64,000 bases of DNA from Rickettsiales bacterium (GTDB lineage Bacteria; Pseudomonadota; Alphaproteobacteria; Rickettsiales; JALZUV01): contig JAQXAR010000024.1 in NCBI GenBank assembly GCA_029252805.1, forward strand, positions 24,977 through 88,976, in the 5' to 3' direction. The translations under genes and the position numbers were made by a program. Below the pieces are notes generated by a model. That model had not been told where the DNA came from. It was given only the letters and a program-made list of their open reading frames with translations, and made no database searches. Positions 17,039 through 28,701 of the stretch are shown one piece after another. Positions within the stretch are counted from its first letter, which is position 1; each line of letters begins with the position of its first letter.

Positions 17039-17391
17039 AGATAGTGGTATTTTTAATGATGATCCTTGTGAGTGGATCTGTTTGTGCACAAGATTCGGTT
17101 CATGCCAAAACGCCTGCGGAGACGCAAGTGTGGGTTGCTGAAGTGGATCCCGAATTTGACAAAGATATGGCGAAAATTCAAAAGGACCTCGATGCGGCAA
17201 AAGCGATGTTTGGCGAGTCGGGTCCGATCGATGAAAATTCTGGTCCTGTGGAGTATCAAGCTTATATGAAGAGCTGTCTGGAAGAGAAGTTTGTGGGAGT
17301 GGATAAGGGTGCCATTAGTGAACAATTATATAACTCCTCCCGCAAGGCGCTTTTATCGGTTTGTGATATTCAATGGACGGGGGCAAGATAA
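17035..17391 (+). CDS. Small secreted protein of unknown function inserted between nuoC and nuoD
   Basis: This 118-residue protein has a clear signal peptide (residues 1-18, ending VCA). If the Cys before the cleavage point were lipidated it would be an atypical lipoprotein; signal peptidase I cleavage at VCA-Q looks more likely. The mature part is acidic and helical, with two cysteines (KSCLEEKF and SVCDIQW) that could pair in the periplasm. I do not recognise a family. It overlaps nuoC by ATGA, and its stop is 2 bases from the nuoD ATG, so it is firmly embedded in the operon. No complex I subunit normally sits here. Codon usage looks like that of its neighbours. Confidence 0.75.
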   Translation: MKIVVFLMMILVSGSVCAQDSVHAKTPAETQVWVAEVDPEFDKDMAKIQKDLDAAKAMFGESGPIDENSGPVEYQAYMKSCLEEKFVGVDKGAISEQLYNSSRKALLSVCDIQWTGAR

Positions 17392-17393
17392 CT

Positions 17394-18590
17394 ATGCCTG
17401 AAACAGTAAAAAAAGCTCCAGTTGAGCTAAAGAATATGACGCTGAATTTCGGCCCGCAGCATCCGGCGGCGCACGGTGTCTTGCGTATGGTCATGGAGAT
17501 GGATGGCGAAGTGGTCGAGCGTGTTGATCCGCATATCGGTCTATTGCATCGTGGTACGGAAAAGCTGATTGAGTATAAAACTTATTTGCAGGCACTGCCT
17601 TATTTTGACCGCCTCGATTATGTCTCGCCGATGTGCATGGAGCACAGTTATTGTATGGCGATTGAGAAATTGACGGGGCTTGAAGTGCCGTTACGTGCGC
17701 AATATTTGCGGGTGATTTTCGCGGAATTGACGCGTATTTTGAATCATATTCTCAATATCACGACGCAAGCGCTCGATGTGGGTGCGATGACGCCTTTACT
17801 TTGGTTGTTTGAAGAGCGTGAAAAGATTCTCGCTTTTTATGAGCGTGTTTCAGGCGCGCGTTTTCACTCTGCGTGGCTGCGTCCGGGGGGAGTGCACCAA
17901 GATATGCCGGCAGGCATGGATCAAGAAATTCTTGAATTCTGCGATGGGTTTCTGCCTGTCTTGAATGATGTTGATAACCTGCTTACGGAGAACCGTATCT
18001 GGAAGCAGCGTACGGTCGATATTGGTGTGGTGAGTGCGGCTGAAGCGCAAGCTTGGGGCTTTACGGGTGCGATGCTTCGTGGTTCGGGTGTGGCGTGGGA
18101 TTTACGCCGTGCAGAGCCGTATGAATGCTACAGCCATTTCGATTTTGATATTCCGGTGGGCACTAAGGGTGATTGCTGGGATCGTTATCTCGTTCGGGTG
18201 GAGGAGATGCGTCAGTCGGTTCGTATCATTCGCCAAGCGATTGATAAATTGCCGGGTGGTGATGTGATGGCGGATAATCCAGCACTCGTGCCGCCAAAAC
18301 GTGGTTTGATGAAGCATTCGATGGAAGCGATCATCAATCACTTTAAGCTTTATTCTGAAGGTATGGAAGTGCCTGAGGGTGAGGTTTATGCGGCTTGCGA
18401 AGCGCCAAAAGGTGAGTTCGGAGTGTACTTGATTTCAGATGGCACAAACCGTCCGTATCGTTGTAAGATTCGTGCGCCGGGTTTTGCGCATTTGCAGGCA
18501 ATGGAATTTATGAGTAAGGGTCACATGTTGGCCGATGCGGTGACGATTATCGGCACCATGGATGTTGTATTTGGGGAGATTGATAGATAA
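17394..18590 (+). CDS. nuoD: NADH-quinone oxidoreductase subunit D
   Basis: This is a 398-residue 49-kDa subunit (NDUFS2 homologue), forming the quinone site with NuoB. Family motifs are [52 protein letters not shown] and the C-terminal [12 protein letters not shown]. The ATG at 17394 (MPETVKK) is preferred; an in-frame ATG at 17373 lies inside the preceding gene. Confidence 0.97.
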   Translation: MPETVKKAPVELKNMTLNFGPQHPAAHGVLRMVMEMDGEVVERVDPHIGLLHRGTEKLIEYKTYLQALPYFDRLDYVSPMCMEHSYCMAIEKLTGLEVPLRAQYLRVIFAELTRILNHILNITTQALDVGAMTPLLWLFEEREKILAFYERVSGARFHSAWLRPGGVHQDMPAGMDQEILEFCDGFLPVLNDVDNLLTENRIWKQRTVDIGVVSAAEAQAWGFTGAMLRGSGVAWDLRRAEPYECYSHFDFDIPVGTKGDCWDRYLVRVEEMRQSVRIIRQAIDKLPGGDVMADNPALVPPKRGLMKHSMEAIINHFKLYSEGMEVPEGEVYAACEAPKGEFGVYLISDGTNRPYRCKIRAPGFAHLQAMEFMSKGHMLADAVTIIGTMDVVFGEIDR

Positions 18591-19369
18591 TGGGTATCGG
18601 TCTAAAACCTGTTGAATTTACGCAGCCGGATAGCTTTAGCTTTACCGGTCGTAATAAGACAAAAGCGAAAGAGTTAATCTCGCGTTATCCTGCGGGGCGT
18701 GAGCAATCGGCGGTTATGCCGTTACTTATGTTGGCGCAACAACAGCATGATGGCTGGCTGCCACAGGCGGCGATTGATTATATATCATCCGTTCTCGGTA
18801 TGGCGCCGATCAAAGTGAAGGAAGTCGCGACTTTCTATAGCATGTATAATCTGCAACCTGTCGGGCAATTCCATATTCAAGTGTGCGGCACAACGCCATG
18901 CGGTTTGCGTGGTGCGGAAGATATTATCGAAGTTTGTAAGGTGCATCTGGGTATTGGTTTGGGTGAAACCACGGCGGATGGTAAGTTCACTCTTTCGGAA
19001 GTGGAGTGCTTGGGAGCGTGTGTGAATGCGCCGGTCATGGAAGTGACGACGGCCAAAGATGATGGCTATTACGAAAATTTAACGCCGCATATGGCACAAA
19101 CGCTTATTCAAGAAATGGCAGCGGGTAAATTGCCGAAATTTGGATCGTTAACGGGACGTGTCAGTTCGGAACCTGAAACGGGTGCGACAACGTTGATCCT
19201 CAAAGCGGAAAAACCGAAAAAGACTCCGGTTAAAAAAGCACCTGCGAAAGCCACGGCAGTGAAAAAGCCTGTAGCCAAAAACCCAGCGGCGAAAAAAGCA
19301 GCCCCTAAAAAGACAGTGACTAAAAAAGCGCCAGCCAAAAAGGCTCCAGCGAAGAAGGGTAAGAAATAA
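18590..19369 (+). CDS. nuoE: NADH-quinone oxidoreductase subunit E with histone-H1-like Lys/Ala/Pro tail
   Basis: This is a 259-residue 24-kDa subunit (NDUFV2 homologue). Residues 1-190 form the normal thioredoxin-like domain; the 2Fe-2S ligands are in [11 protein letters not shown] and [10 protein letters not shown]. Residues about 205-259 are a tail of PAKK/AAKK/PVKK-type repeats (nearly all Lys, Ala, Pro, Thr, Val) resembling histone H1 and the TopA tail at 45545. Longer NuoE C-termini occur in alphaproteobacteria, but the role of such a strongly basic tail is unknown. It could bind acidic lipid, RNA or DNA. The gene overlaps nuoD and nuoF by one base each. Confidence 0.94.
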   Translation: MGIGLKPVEFTQPDSFSFTGRNKTKAKELISRYPAGREQSAVMPLLMLAQQQHDGWLPQAAIDYISSVLGMAPIKVKEVATFYSMYNLQPVGQFHIQVCGTTPCGLRGAEDIIEVCKVHLGIGLGETTADGKFTLSEVECLGACVNAPVMEVTTAKDDGYYENLTPHMAQTLIQEMAAGKLPKFGSLTGRVSSEPETGATTLILKAEKPKKTPVKKAPAKATAVKKPVAKNPAAKKAAPKKTVTKKAPAKKAPAKKGKK

Positions 19370-20652
19370 TGCTGCAAGATCAGGATCGTATTTTTACCAA
19401 TCTCTACGGCTTCCTAGACTGGAAACTTGAGGGCGCTAAAGTGCGTGGCGACTGGAATGGAACGAAGCGTCTATTGGCTAAAGGCCAAGAGAAAATTATC
19501 GACGAGGTGAAGGCTTCTGGCTTGCGTGGTCGTGGCGGCGCGGGATTCTCGACGGGCATGAAATGGTCATTCATGCCGAAAGAAAACAAAGATGGTCGCC
19601 CCTCTTATCTGGTGGTGAATGCTGATGAAGGCGAGCCAGGTACCTGTAAAGACCGCGATATTTTACGCCACGACCCGCATAAATTGGTTGAAGGTTGCTT
19701 GGTGGCGGGTTTTGCAATTCGTGCTGTCGCGGCTTATATTTATGTGCGAGGTGAGTTTGTGCGCGAGATTAAACATCTGCAACAGGCCATTAACGAAGCC
19801 TATGCGGCGGGCATGCTCGGTAAAGATGCATGTGGTAGTGGCTATGACTTTGATGTGTATGTGCATGCAGGTTCGGGTGCTTATATTTGCGGTGAAGAAA
19901 CGGCATTGATTGAATCACTGGAAGGTAAAAAAGGCCAGCCTCGCTTGAAGCCGCCTTTCCCAGCAATGTCTGGCCTCTATGGTTGCCCGACAACCGTGAA
20001 TAATGTGGAATCAATTGCCGTTGTGCCGACAATTCTACGTCGTGGACCCGCATGGTTTGCGAATTTAGGGCGCGAAAATAATACGGGTACGAAAATCTTT
20101 TGTATCTCCGGTCATGTTAATACGCCTTGTAATGTTGAAGAAGAAATGGGCATTCCGCTCAAAGAACTCATCGAGAAACATGCCGGCGGCGTTCGCGGCG
20201 GATGGGATAATCTGCTCGCAGTGATTCCGGGTGGTTCATCGACTCCTCTGCTTCCTAAAGACGTATGCGATACGGTGCTGATGGATTTTGATTCTCTGCG
20301 TGCAGAAGGCACGGGCCTCGGCACCGCAGGTATTATTGTCATGGATAAATCGACCGATATTGTTGCTGCGATCGCGCGACTATCGACCTTCTATATGCAT
20401 GAATCGTGCGGTCAATGTACGCCATGTCGTGAGGGTACGGGTTGGCTTGCACGTGTGATGATGCGTATGGTTGAGGGGCGCGCGATGCCAGAAGAAATTG
20501 ACGGCTTGTTAGATGTAACAGGCCGGATCGAAGGTCACACGATTTGCGCACTTGGCGATGCTGCGGCATGGCCGGTGCAAGGACTCATCCGCCACTTCCG
20601 TCCTGAGCTGGAAGAGCGCATTGAGCAATATCACAAGAACAGGGCTGCGTAA
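19369..20652 (+). CDS. nuoF: NADH-quinone oxidoreductase subunit F
   Basis: This 427-residue 51-kDa subunit (NDUFV1 homologue) carries the NADH site, FMN and cluster N3. Motifs are [17 protein letters not shown] (NADH), [15 protein letters not shown] (FMN), [18 protein letters not shown] and the 4Fe-4S ligands in [12 protein letters not shown] with a later Cys in [10 protein letters not shown]. Length is normal. Confidence 0.98.
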   Translation: MLQDQDRIFTNLYGFLDWKLEGAKVRGDWNGTKRLLAKGQEKIIDEVKASGLRGRGGAGFSTGMKWSFMPKENKDGRPSYLVVNADEGEPGTCKDRDILRHDPHKLVEGCLVAGFAIRAVAAYIYVRGEFVREIKHLQQAINEAYAAGMLGKDACGSGYDFDVYVHAGSGAYICGEETALIESLEGKKGQPRLKPPFPAMSGLYGCPTTVNNVESIAVVPTILRRGPAWFANLGRENNTGTKIFCISGHVNTPCNVEEEMGIPLKELIEKHAGGVRGGWDNLLAVIPGGSSTPLLPKDVCDTVLMDFDSLRAEGTGLGTAGIIVMDKSTDIVAAIARLSTFYMHESCGQCTPCREGTGWLARVMMRMVEGRAMPEEIDGLLDVTGRIEGHTICALGDAAAWPVQGLIRHFRPELEERIEQYHKNRAA

Positions 20653-20663
20653 GGAACACGGAT

Positions 20664-22739
20664 ATGCCTAAATTAACGATTGATGGAAATGAAATTGAAG
20701 TTGCTGACGGTTCTACCGTTATTCAGGCGTGTGAGCAGGCGGGTGTTGAGATCCCGCGTTTTTGCTACCATGACCGTCTGAAAATTGCCGGTAACTGTCG
20801 TATGTGTTTGGTGGAAGTATCCCCCGGCCCGCCAAAGCCTGCTGCCTCTTGTGCGTTGCCTGTTTCTGAGGGTATGACGGTGAAAACCGATACGCCGATG
20901 GTGAAAAAAGCACGCGAAGGCGTGATGGAATTCCTTCTCATTAACCACCCGCTCGATTGCCCAATTTGTGATCAGGGCGGTGAGTGTGATCTGCAAGATC
21001 AAGCGCGCAATTACGGTACCGGCTTTAGCCGCTATGCTGAACATAAGCGCGCGGTTGAAACGAAGGATATGGGCCCGCTCATTAAAACTCATATGACGCG
21101 CTGCATTCACTGTACGCGCTGTGTTCGTTTTGCTGACGATGTGGCGGGCGTGCCGGAACTTGGTGCCGTTGGTCGTGGCGAACATATGGAAATTACGACG
21201 GAAGGTAAGGCGTTTGCGTCAGAACTTTCTGGCAATGTGATTGATCTTTGCCCCGTGGGTGCTTTGACCTCGCGTCCGTATGCGTTTGTCGCGCGTCCGT
21301 GGGAATTGAAGAAAACCGAAAGTATCGATGTGCATGATGCGATGGGCTCGAATGTGCGTATTGATGTGCGCGGTAATAATGTGATGCGTGTACTTCCTCG
21401 CCTCAATGAAGAAGTGAACGAAGAATGGCTCGGCGATAAATCTCGCTATGCCTGTGATGGCTTGCGCCGTCAGCGTTTGGATACGCCTTATTTGCGTGTT
21501 CAGGGTAAGCTCCAGCCCGTAAGTTGGGATGAAGCTTTTGCTGCGATTTCTGAGAAATTTGAACAATCAGGCGCGAAAAAACTAGGCGCTATTACCGGCG
21601 ATATGATTCCGGTTGAACCGATTTATGCGCTCAAAACACTGATGGATGAGCTGGGCTCTGCCAACCGTGATTGCCGTCAGGATGGAACTTATGTTTCGCG
21701 AGATGAACGTGGTGAATATCTGTTTAATTCAGGTTTTGCAGGCGTCGAAGAAGCGGATGCAATTGTGCTCATTGGCACAAATCCACGTGCAGAAGCACCG
21801 GTGCTTAATGCACGTATTCGCAAAGCGTGGCTGAATAACGGAACGCCAATCGCGGTGATTGGGCAAGAAACTGCACTGACTTACCCTGTGGAGTGGCTGG
21901 GTGAATCGCCTGCTGTTTTGGGCGAATTAATTTCTGGAAACGGCGAGTTTGCGAAAATATTGAAAAAAGCAAAACGTCCGCTTATCATTGTTGGCCAAGC
22001 GGCGATGCAGCGCGATGATGGACAGGAAATTTATGCGGCAGCGCGTACGCTAGCGCAAGAATCAACCGATCTTAAAACGTGGAATGGCTTTAATGTTTTG
22101 CAAACTTCAGCCTCGCGAACCGGTGCGCTGGATGTTGGTTTTATGCCAGCCAAAGGCGGGTTTGATAGCGCTGAGATGCTTGAAGCGAGTCGCTCAGGTG
22201 AAATCGAGATGCTTTATTTGCTTGGCGCAGATGAGCTGGATATGTCGCAAATTGGCGGCAATTGTTTCGTGATTTATCAAGGTCACCACGGCGATAATGG
22301 TGCGCATCGTGCCGATGTGATTTTGCCGTCTGCAGCTTATACGGAGCAGGATGGGACTTACGTGAATATGGAAGGCCGTGTGCAACGTAGTTTCGCGGCG
22401 TCATTTGCACCGGGTGAAGCGCGCCCTGATTGGAAAATTATCCGTGCGCTATCTGAGTTGTTGGGGCGAAAACTACCGTTCGATGAACTTAGCACATTGC
22501 GCGCGCAGATGATTAAGGCTCATCCGCATTTAGGCGAGTTAGATGTGAAGCCGGTGGCGGCTCTTTCTAATACCCGCCCACGTAAGACGTTTAAATTTGG
22601 TGGAAATAAGCTTTCAACCTATTTCACGAACTATTATATGACGGACGCGATTTCGCGTGCATCAGCGACGATGGCAGAATGTACGGCAGTTTTCATTGAC
22701 GGTAAATCCTCACAGAAAAGCAAAGGGGAGGCTGCGTAA
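20664..22739 (+). CDS. nuoG: NADH-quinone oxidoreductase subunit G
   Basis: This is the 691-residue 75-kDa subunit (NDUFS1 homologue). The N-terminal ferredoxin domain has [19 protein letters not shown] (2Fe-2S), then [19 protein letters not shown] and [12 protein letters not shown] (4Fe-4S), with a molybdopterin-oxidoreductase-like domain from about residue 220. The size is the mitochondrial type and shorter than the E. coli protein. AAGGA lies a few bases upstream of the ATG. Confidence 0.98.
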   Translation: MPKLTIDGNEIEVADGSTVIQACEQAGVEIPRFCYHDRLKIAGNCRMCLVEVSPGPPKPAASCALPVSEGMTVKTDTPMVKKAREGVMEFLLINHPLDCPICDQGGECDLQDQARNYGTGFSRYAEHKRAVETKDMGPLIKTHMTRCIHCTRCVRFADDVAGVPELGAVGRGEHMEITTEGKAFASELSGNVIDLCPVGALTSRPYAFVARPWELKKTESIDVHDAMGSNVRIDVRGNNVMRVLPRLNEEVNEEWLGDKSRYACDGLRRQRLDTPYLRVQGKLQPVSWDEAFAAISEKFEQSGAKKLGAITGDMIPVEPIYALKTLMDELGSANRDCRQDGTYVSRDERGEYLFNSGFAGVEEADAIVLIGTNPRAEAPVLNARIRKAWLNNGTPIAVIGQETALTYPVEWLGESPAVLGELISGNGEFAKILKKAKRPLIIVGQAAMQRDDGQEIYAAARTLAQESTDLKTWNGFNVLQTSASRTGALDVGFMPAKGGFDSAEMLEASRSGEIEMLYLLGADELDMSQIGGNCFVIYQGHHGDNGAHRADVILPSAAYTEQDGTYVNMEGRVQRSFAASFAPGEARPDWKIIRALSELLGRKLPFDELSTLRAQMIKAHPHLGELDVKPVAALSNTRPRKTFKFGGNKLSTYFTNYYMTDAISRASATMAECTAVFIDGKSSQKSKGEAA

Positions 22740-23809
22740 TGCTGCAAGAGTTCCTTAACCTGATTGAACCTTTTTTACCGTTGCTAATTATCATCGGAAA
22801 AATTCTGCTCGTAGCGGTACCATTGATGATTTTAATGGCGTATCTGACTTATGCAGAGCGTAAGGTGATTGCGGCGATGCAGTTGCGTAAAGGGCCAAAT
22901 GTGGTGGGGCCGTTTGGCTTGTTGCAACCGTTTGCTGATGGCTTGAAGCTCTTTATGAAAGAGACGATCATTCCGACGCATGCTAGCCCGATTGTCTTTA
23001 TTCTCGCGCCGATGTTGACCTTTGTTTTGGCGTTGGTTGGCTGGGCCGTGATACCATTTTCAGCGGAATTTGTGATTGCCGATATCAATGTAGGCATCTT
23101 GTATTTGCTCGCCATCTCGAGTCTTGGTGTTTACGGCGTGATCATGGCAGGTTGGGCGAGTAACTCAAAATACGCCTTCCTCGGCGCCATTCGTTCTGCG
23201 GCGCAAATGGTCTCGTACGAAGTCTCTATCGGCTTTGTGATTGTGTGCGTGCTACTGCTGGTTGGCTCACTGAATTTGACCGAAATTATTGAAGCGCAGC
23301 GTGATGGATGGTTCGTATTCACGGGTTTATTCCCGATGTTCATTTTGTTCTTTATCTCAATCCTAGCGGAAACGAATCGCCACCCCTTTGACTTACCGGA
23401 AGCGGAAGCAGAGCTGGTAGCGGGTTATAATGTTGAATATTCTTCGATGACCTTCGCTCTCTTTTTCCTCGGCGAATATATGAATATGATTTTGATGTCG
23501 GCGATTGCGACGGTTCTGTTCTTAGGCGGCTATCTTGCGCCGCATGAGTCGCTTGAATTTATTTCAGGCCCGATCTGGTTTGCGTTAAAGATTTCGTTCA
23601 TCCTGTTTGCCTTTATTTGGATGCGTGCCTCACTGCCGCGCTACCGTTATGATCAATTGATGCGTTTGGGTTGGAAGGTATTCTTGCCGCTCTCATTACT
23701 ATGGGTGGCTTTGACTGGCGCCTATGTCGTTTACGGCGATGAAGCGCAAAATGTTGCAGAGCCAGCGCCTGTTCAGATTGAAACTCAAATCCAAGAGGTG
23801 ACCCAGTAA
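22739..23809 (+). CDS. nuoH: NADH-quinone oxidoreductase subunit H
   Basis: This is a 356-residue membrane subunit (ND1 homologue) with about eight spans that links the quinone chamber to the proton pumps. Conserved segments are [56 protein letters not shown] and the C-terminal [13 protein letters not shown]. It shares its first base with the nuoG stop. Confidence 0.98.
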   Translation: MLQEFLNLIEPFLPLLIIIGKILLVAVPLMILMAYLTYAERKVIAAMQLRKGPNVVGPFGLLQPFADGLKLFMKETIIPTHASPIVFILAPMLTFVLALVGWAVIPFSAEFVIADINVGILYLLAISSLGVYGVIMAGWASNSKYAFLGAIRSAAQMVSYEVSIGFVIVCVLLLVGSLNLTEIIEAQRDGWFVFTGLFPMFILFFISILAETNRHPFDLPEAEAELVAGYNVEYSSMTFALFFLGEYMNMILMSAIATVLFLGGYLAPHESLEFISGPIWFALKISFILFAFIWMRASLPRYRYDQLMRLGWKVFLPLSLLWVALTGAYVVYGDEAQNVAEPAPVQIETQIQEVTQ

Positions 23810-24294
23810 TGAGCTTAGCCCGTTTCTTAAATGCGTTTTTATTGCTCGAAATTTTTTCCGGCTTGTTTATGACGTTGAAGTATTTCTTCAAGCCAAAAGT
23901 GACGATCAATTACCCTTACGAAAAAGGTCCGCTAAGCCCGCGTTTTCGAGGTGAGCATGCGTTGCGCCGTTATGAAAATGGTGAAGAGCGCTGTATCGCT
24001 TGTAAATTATGCGAGGCGATTTGTCCGGCGCAAGCGATCACGATTGAAGCGGAAGAACGTGAAGATGGTAGTCGTCGTACTACGCGTTACGATATTGATA
24101 TGGTCAAATGTATCTATTGCGGTTTCTGTCAGGAAGCCTGCCCGGTGGATGCTATTGTGCAGGGTCCGAACTTTGAATTTGCGACGGAAACACGCGAAGA
24201 GCTTTGGTATAATAAAGATAAATTACTCGATAACGGAGAACGCTGGGAAGATGCGATTGCAGCTAATTTAGTCGCAGACGCACCTTACAGGTAA
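23809..24294 (+). CDS. nuoI: NADH-quinone oxidoreductase subunit I
   Basis: This is the 161-residue TYKY subunit (NDUFS8 homologue), with two 4Fe-4S ferredoxin motifs, [16 protein letters not shown] and [16 protein letters not shown], which hold clusters N6a and N6b. An N-terminal amphipathic helix (about residues 1-25) anchors it on the membrane arm. The length matches mitochondrial and alphaproteobacterial forms. Confidence 0.98.
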   Translation: MSLARFLNAFLLLEIFSGLFMTLKYFFKPKVTINYPYEKGPLSPRFRGEHALRRYENGEERCIACKLCEAICPAQAITIEAEEREDGSRRTTRYDIDMVKCIYCGFCQEACPVDAIVQGPNFEFATETREELWYNKDKLLDNGERWEDAIAANLVADAPYR

Positions 24295-24297
24295 TAG

Positions 24298-24918
24298 ATG
24301 ATGGAAATTGCAACACTTACATTTTACGTTTTATCGACGGTGATGGTGCTCTCCGCTTTCGCGGTGATTTCATCACGTAATCCCGTGCATTCGGTATTAT
24401 TTCTGATCTTCTGCTTCTTTAATGCAGCCGGTTTGTTCGTGCTGCTGGGTGCAGAATATATCGCCATGACCTTGGTGATTGTTTATGTGGGTGCAGTCGC
24501 AGTATTGTTCCTGTTTGTGGTTATGATGCTCGATGTTGATTTGGCAGCAGCGCGACAAGGCTTCTTAAAATATTTACCGATTGGTGGCGGAGTTGCTGTG
24601 CTTTTATTTGCCGAACTCTATCTCGTTTTTGGCGCATTACAGCAAACAGAATTAGTCAAAGCGGTGGCCACCCATCCGACGCCGGATGCGTCTGAAGTGA
24701 GCAATACGTTGGCGATTGGCCGGATTCTCTACACGGATTATATCTACGCATTCCAAGTGTCGGGCATTATCCTTTTGGTAGCGATGATTGGTGCTATTGT
24801 GCTTACGCTGCGCGGTAAAAAACGTTCGCGTAAACAAAATATCAATCAGCAACTGGCGCGCAAACGTAGCGATGCGCTAAAGCTGGTCAATGTGAAACCA
24901 GGTGAGGGAGCGGCATAA
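24298..24918 (+). CDS. nuoJ: NADH-quinone oxidoreductase subunit J
   Basis: This 206-residue membrane subunit (ND6 homologue) has five spans in residues 1-165. [26 protein letters not shown] is the conserved third span with the pi-bulge region; a basic cytoplasmic tail follows ([12 protein letters not shown]). The start is written ATGATG; the first is taken. A 3-base gap separates it from nuoI. Confidence 0.95.
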   Translation: MMEIATLTFYVLSTVMVLSAFAVISSRNPVHSVLFLIFCFFNAAGLFVLLGAEYIAMTLVIVYVGAVAVLFLFVVMMLDVDLAAARQGFLKYLPIGGGVAVLLFAELYLVFGALQQTELVKAVATHPTPDASEVSNTLAIGRILYTDYIYAFQVSGIILLVAMIGAIVLTLRGKKRSRKQNINQQLARKRSDALKLVNVKPGEGAA

Positions 24919-25259
24919 TGAATACGTCTTTGTTTGAGTCGATTGATGTGACTCACTACCTTATCGTGGCGGCATTACTTTTTGTCATCGGCATTTGTGG
25001 AATTTTCCTCAACCGTAAAAATATCATTACGCTGCTTATGTCGATTGAGCTGATGCTATTGGCTGTTAACATTAATATGGTGGTGTTCTCGGTTGCTTTG
25101 CAAGATTTAGTGGGGCAAGTATTTACCGTCTTTATTCTAACCGTAGCGGCGGCGGAAGCGGCTATCGGCCTTGCAATTCTCGTGGTATTCTTCCGTAATG
25201 CAGGCTCAATTGCGGTAGAAGAAATTGGTCAGTTGACACAAGAGGAGGCTGCCAAATGA
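24918..25259 (+). CDS. nuoK: NADH-quinone oxidoreductase subunit K
   Basis: This is a 113-residue, three-span subunit (ND4L homologue). The two conserved glutamates lie in [13 protein letters not shown] and [13 protein letters not shown]. It has a short extra N-terminus ([10 protein letters not shown]) and C-terminal tail compared with the usual ~101 residues. It overlaps nuoJ by one base and nuoL by four. Confidence 0.97.
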   Translation: MNTSLFESIDVTHYLIVAALLFVIGICGIFLNRKNIITLLMSIELMLLAVNINMVVFSVALQDLVGQVFTVFILTVAAAEAAIGLAILVVFFRNAGSIAVEEIGQLTQEEAAK

Positions 25260-27202
25260 ATGAGCTAGCTCAATTGGTTGTATTCCTTCCGCTCATTGCG
25301 GCGGTCGTTGTAGGTTTTACATGGAACCGTATCGCGCATAATACGTCGCAAATTTTCACCAGTACTTGTGTGGCAGGGGCGGCGCTTTTTGCGTGGATTT
25401 TGTTCATTAAATTATCGATGGGTGCAGAGACTTTCACCCTCGATATTGGTAGCTGGATTACATCAGGTAGCTTCGATGTGCGCTGGGCATTGCGCGTGGA
25501 TATGCTTTCATCAGCGATGATGCTGTTGGTGACGAGCGTATCGGCTCTCGTGCATGTTTACTCGATTGGTTATATGAGCGAAGAACCTTGTAAGCCGCGC
25601 TTTATGGCGTATTTGTCGCTCTTTACCTTCTTCATGTTAATGCTGGTGACGGCGGATAACTTGGTTCAACTCTTCCTTGGTTGGGAAGGGGTAGGGCTGT
25701 GCTCTTACTTGCTGATTGGTTTTTGGTATCACAAAGAGTCGGCCAATGCGGCAGCGATGAAAGCCTTTATCGTCAACCGTGTGGGGGATTTCGGCTTTGC
25801 GCTCGGGATTTTCGCGATTTACATGATGTTCGATACGGTACGTTTTGATGAAATTTTCGCTCTTGCTTCGAGCCAAGCGGATGCGACGATCATGTTCTTG
25901 GGCAGTGAATATCACGCGATGACGGTGATTTGTATTCTGCTCTTTATCGGCGCGATGGGTAAGTCTGCGCAGCTTGGTTTGCACACATGGTTGCCCGATG
26001 CGATGGAAGGTCCGACTCCGGTTTCGGCCCTCATTCATGCGGCGACGATGGTAACGGCAGGTATATTTTTAGTCGCGCGTATGTCGCCTCTCTTTGAACT
26101 TTCGCCCGTAGCGTTGCAGTTGGTGACTTATGTGGGTGCGGCGACGGCGATTTTCGCGGCAACGGTTGGCTTGGTGCAAAATGATATTAAGCGGGTGATC
26201 GCTTATTCGACCTGTTCACAATTGGGCTATATGTTCTTTGCCTGTGGGGTGTCCGCTTATGCAGCGGGGATGTTCCACTTGCTGACTCACGGTTTCTTTA
26301 AGGCGCTATTATTCCTTGGTGCAGGCTCGGTGATTCACGCGCTTCACCATGAGCAAGATATGCGCAAAATGGGAGGGCTCGCGAAAAAAGTTCCTATCAC
26401 CTGTGCGCTGATGTGGATTGGTTCATTGGCGCTTGCAGGGATTCCTCCCTTCTCAGGCTATTACTCTAAAGATATGATTATCGAGGCAGCTTATGCGGCG
26501 CATAGCACGCATGGTGCTTTTGCCTTCTATATGGGTGTCGCTGCGGCTTTCCTTACGGCGTTCTATAGTTGGCGTTTATTGTTTATGACCTTCCACGGGC
26601 AGCCGCGTATGGAAAAGAAAGCGCTAAAAGCGGCACATGAATCTCCGAAAGTTATGCTGGTGCCATTGGCGCTATTGGCGCTTGGTGCGGTGTTTGCGGG
26701 TGCGATTGGGTACCACACGCTTGGTATGGTCGATGGCGATGGCGCCTTCTGGCGTGGAGCGATCTTTGTAGCCGAAGAAAATAACGTATTGCATCACATT
26801 CATGATATTCCTAAATGGGTGCCAATGGTTCCACTGATTGTGGCGTTGTCGGGTATTTTCCTGGCTTGGGTGTTCTATATTAAATGTCCGAAACTACCGG
26901 CTGCTTTTGCGAAACGTTTCCAACCGATTTATACGTTCTTGCTTAATAAATGGTATTTTGACGAGCTTTACCGTGCGATTTTCATTCGTGGAGCGATTGC
27001 GATGGGGCGCCATTTCAGCAAGTTCTGGGATACTAAAGTGATTGATGGTTTAGGGCCAAATGGCTTCGCTGCGGTCTCGCACTATTTCGCCGTTAAAGTC
27101 GGTAAAACGCAGACAGGCTATCTCTATCATTATGCCTTTATGATGTTGGCTGGATTGGTGCTGCTTGTAACGTGGTATTTAGTGCGAGGAGGTGCATCAT
27201 GA
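25256..27202 (+). CDS. nuoL: NADH-quinone oxidoreductase subunit L
   Basis: This is a 648-residue antiporter-like proton-pumping subunit (ND5 homologue). Motifs are [19 protein letters not shown] with the key Glu, [24 protein letters not shown] and [13 protein letters not shown]. The long lateral helix lies in the C-terminal third (about 520-600). The stop is 3 bases downstream of the nuoM start (ATGAG overlap region at 27199). Confidence 0.98.
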   Translation: MNELAQLVVFLPLIAAVVVGFTWNRIAHNTSQIFTSTCVAGAALFAWILFIKLSMGAETFTLDIGSWITSGSFDVRWALRVDMLSSAMMLLVTSVSALVHVYSIGYMSEEPCKPRFMAYLSLFTFFMLMLVTADNLVQLFLGWEGVGLCSYLLIGFWYHKESANAAAMKAFIVNRVGDFGFALGIFAIYMMFDTVRFDEIFALASSQADATIMFLGSEYHAMTVICILLFIGAMGKSAQLGLHTWLPDAMEGPTPVSALIHAATMVTAGIFLVARMSPLFELSPVALQLVTYVGAATAIFAATVGLVQNDIKRVIAYSTCSQLGYMFFACGVSAYAAGMFHLLTHGFFKALLFLGAGSVIHALHHEQDMRKMGGLAKKVPITCALMWIGSLALAGIPPFSGYYSKDMIIEAAYAAHSTHGAFAFYMGVAAAFLTAFYSWRLLFMTFHGQPRMEKKALKAAHESPKVMLVPLALLALGAVFAGAIGYHTLGMVDGDGAFWRGAIFVAEENNVLHHIHDIPKWVPMVPLIVALSGIFLAWVFYIKCPKLPAAFAKRFQPIYTFLLNKWYFDELYRAIFIRGAIAMGRHFSKFWDTKVIDGLGPNGFAAVSHYFAVKVGKTQTGYLYHYAFMMLAGLVLLVTWYLVRGGAS

Positions 27203-28701
27203 GTACATTACCTGTGTTATCTCTACTTCTAGCATTGCCCCTCATTGGTGCTGCTGCGATCTTCCTATTCGTGCGCGAATCCGAAGGTGAGCAAGCGGCG
27301 CGTAATGCCAAATTAACGGCACTATTCGTCACCGTGATTACCTTTATCGCCTCAGTCGTTCTGGTGCTTCCGGGCTTTGATGTTTCGCAAGCAGGTTTCC
27401 AATATGTTGAGAAACATGAGTGGGTGGCTGAGGGTATTAGCTATCATTTAGGGGTGGATGGTATTTCACTGTCACTGCTTCTATTGACGACTTTCTTGAT
27501 GCCGATTTGTATCCTTTCTAGCTGGAAAGGGGTGAAGACGCGTGTACGTGAATTTATGCTCTCGTTCCTTGTTCTGGAGAGCTTCATCATTGGTGTATTT
27601 TGTTCGCTAGATGCGTTGTTATTCTACGTATTTTTTGAGGGTATGCTCATTCCGATGTTCCTAATTATCGGTGTTTGGGGCGGCAATAACCGGGTTTATG
27701 CGGCTTACAAATTCTTCCTCTATACGTTGCTTGGCTCGGTACTATTCTTGCTCGCTATTCTTTGGCTGTATTATACACATGGCACGACCAGCATTCCGGA
27801 GCTGATGGAGCTCTCGCCGAGTTCGGCCAGTCATGTGCAGAATATTTTATGGCTCGCCATGTTTGCAAGTTTTGCGGTGAAGGTGCCGATGTTCCCTTTC
27901 CATACGTGGCTACCCGATGCGCATGTACAAGCGCCTACGGCGGGTTCGGTTATTCTGGCGGGTATCTTGCTGAAAATGGGCGGCTATGGCTTTATTCGTT
28001 TTAGCCTGCCAATGCTGCCAGAGGCCTCGCATTACTTTACGCCATTCATATGGAGTTTGAGTATTATCGCCGTAATTTATACCTCGCTTGTGGCACTCGT
28101 GCAGGAAGATATGAAAAAGCTAATTGCTTATTCTTCGGTCGCGCATATGGGCTTTGTGACGGCAGGTTTATTTGCTTTCAACCAGCAAGGGATTGAAGGT
28201 GCGATGGTGCAGATGATCTCGCATGGTCTGATCTCAGGCGCGCTCTTTATCTGCGTGGGTGTGGTGTATGATCGTGTGCATACGCGTGAGATTGCGCGTT
28301 ATGGTGGAGTGGCGAAGGTTATGCCGTGGTATGCGTTCTTTTTCCTCTTCTTCACGATGGCTTCAGTTGGCTTGCCCGCGACCTCTGGCTTTACGGGTGA
28401 GTTCCTCGTGCTGATTGGTGCCTATCAGGCGAGTAGCTGGTTAGCGTTCGGTTTGGCGACGGGCTTGGTGCTGGGTGCGGCTTATGCGCTCATGCTTTAC
28501 CGCCGTGTTGCATTTGGTGACTTGGTTCGTAATGAATTGAAGAAACTGAAAGATCTAGAAGCACGCGAAACTGTTATGTTTAGCGTGTTAGGTGTGGCGG
28601 TTATCTGGTTAGGGGTTTATCCTGACCCCTTATTGGAATTGCTACATGCGCCGGTTAATAATCTTTTGACTCAAATCACCATTGAAGGGGGAGTTCAGTA
28701 A
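27199..28701 (+). CDS. nuoM: NADH-quinone oxidoreductase subunit M
   Basis: This is a 500-residue antiporter-like subunit (ND4 homologue). The ATG at 27199 follows AGGAGGTG and overlaps the nuoL stop; the in-frame upstream codon at 27172 is not needed. Motifs are FYVFFEGMLIPMFLIIGVWG, FHTWLPDAHVQAPTAGSVILAG and YSSVAHMGFVTAG. Confidence 0.97.
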   Translation: MSTLPVLSLLLALPLIGAAAIFLFVRESEGEQAARNAKLTALFVTVITFIASVVLVLPGFDVSQAGFQYVEKHEWVAEGISYHLGVDGISLSLLLLTTFLMPICILSSWKGVKTRVREFMLSFLVLESFIIGVFCSLDALLFYVFFEGMLIPMFLIIGVWGGNNRVYAAYKFFLYTLLGSVLFLLAILWLYYTHGTTSIPELMELSPSSASHVQNILWLAMFASFAVKVPMFPFHTWLPDAHVQAPTAGSVILAGILLKMGGYGFIRFSLPMLPEASHYFTPFIWSLSIIAVIYTSLVALVQEDMKKLIAYSSVAHMGFVTAGLFAFNQQGIEGAMVQMISHGLISGALFICVGVVYDRVHTREIARYGGVAKVMPWYAFFFLFFTMASVGLPATSGFTGEFLVLIGAYQASSWLAFGLATGLVLGAAYALMLYRRVAFGDLVRNELKKLKDLEARETVMFSVLGVAVIWLGVYPDPLLELLHAPVNNLLTQITIEGGVQ

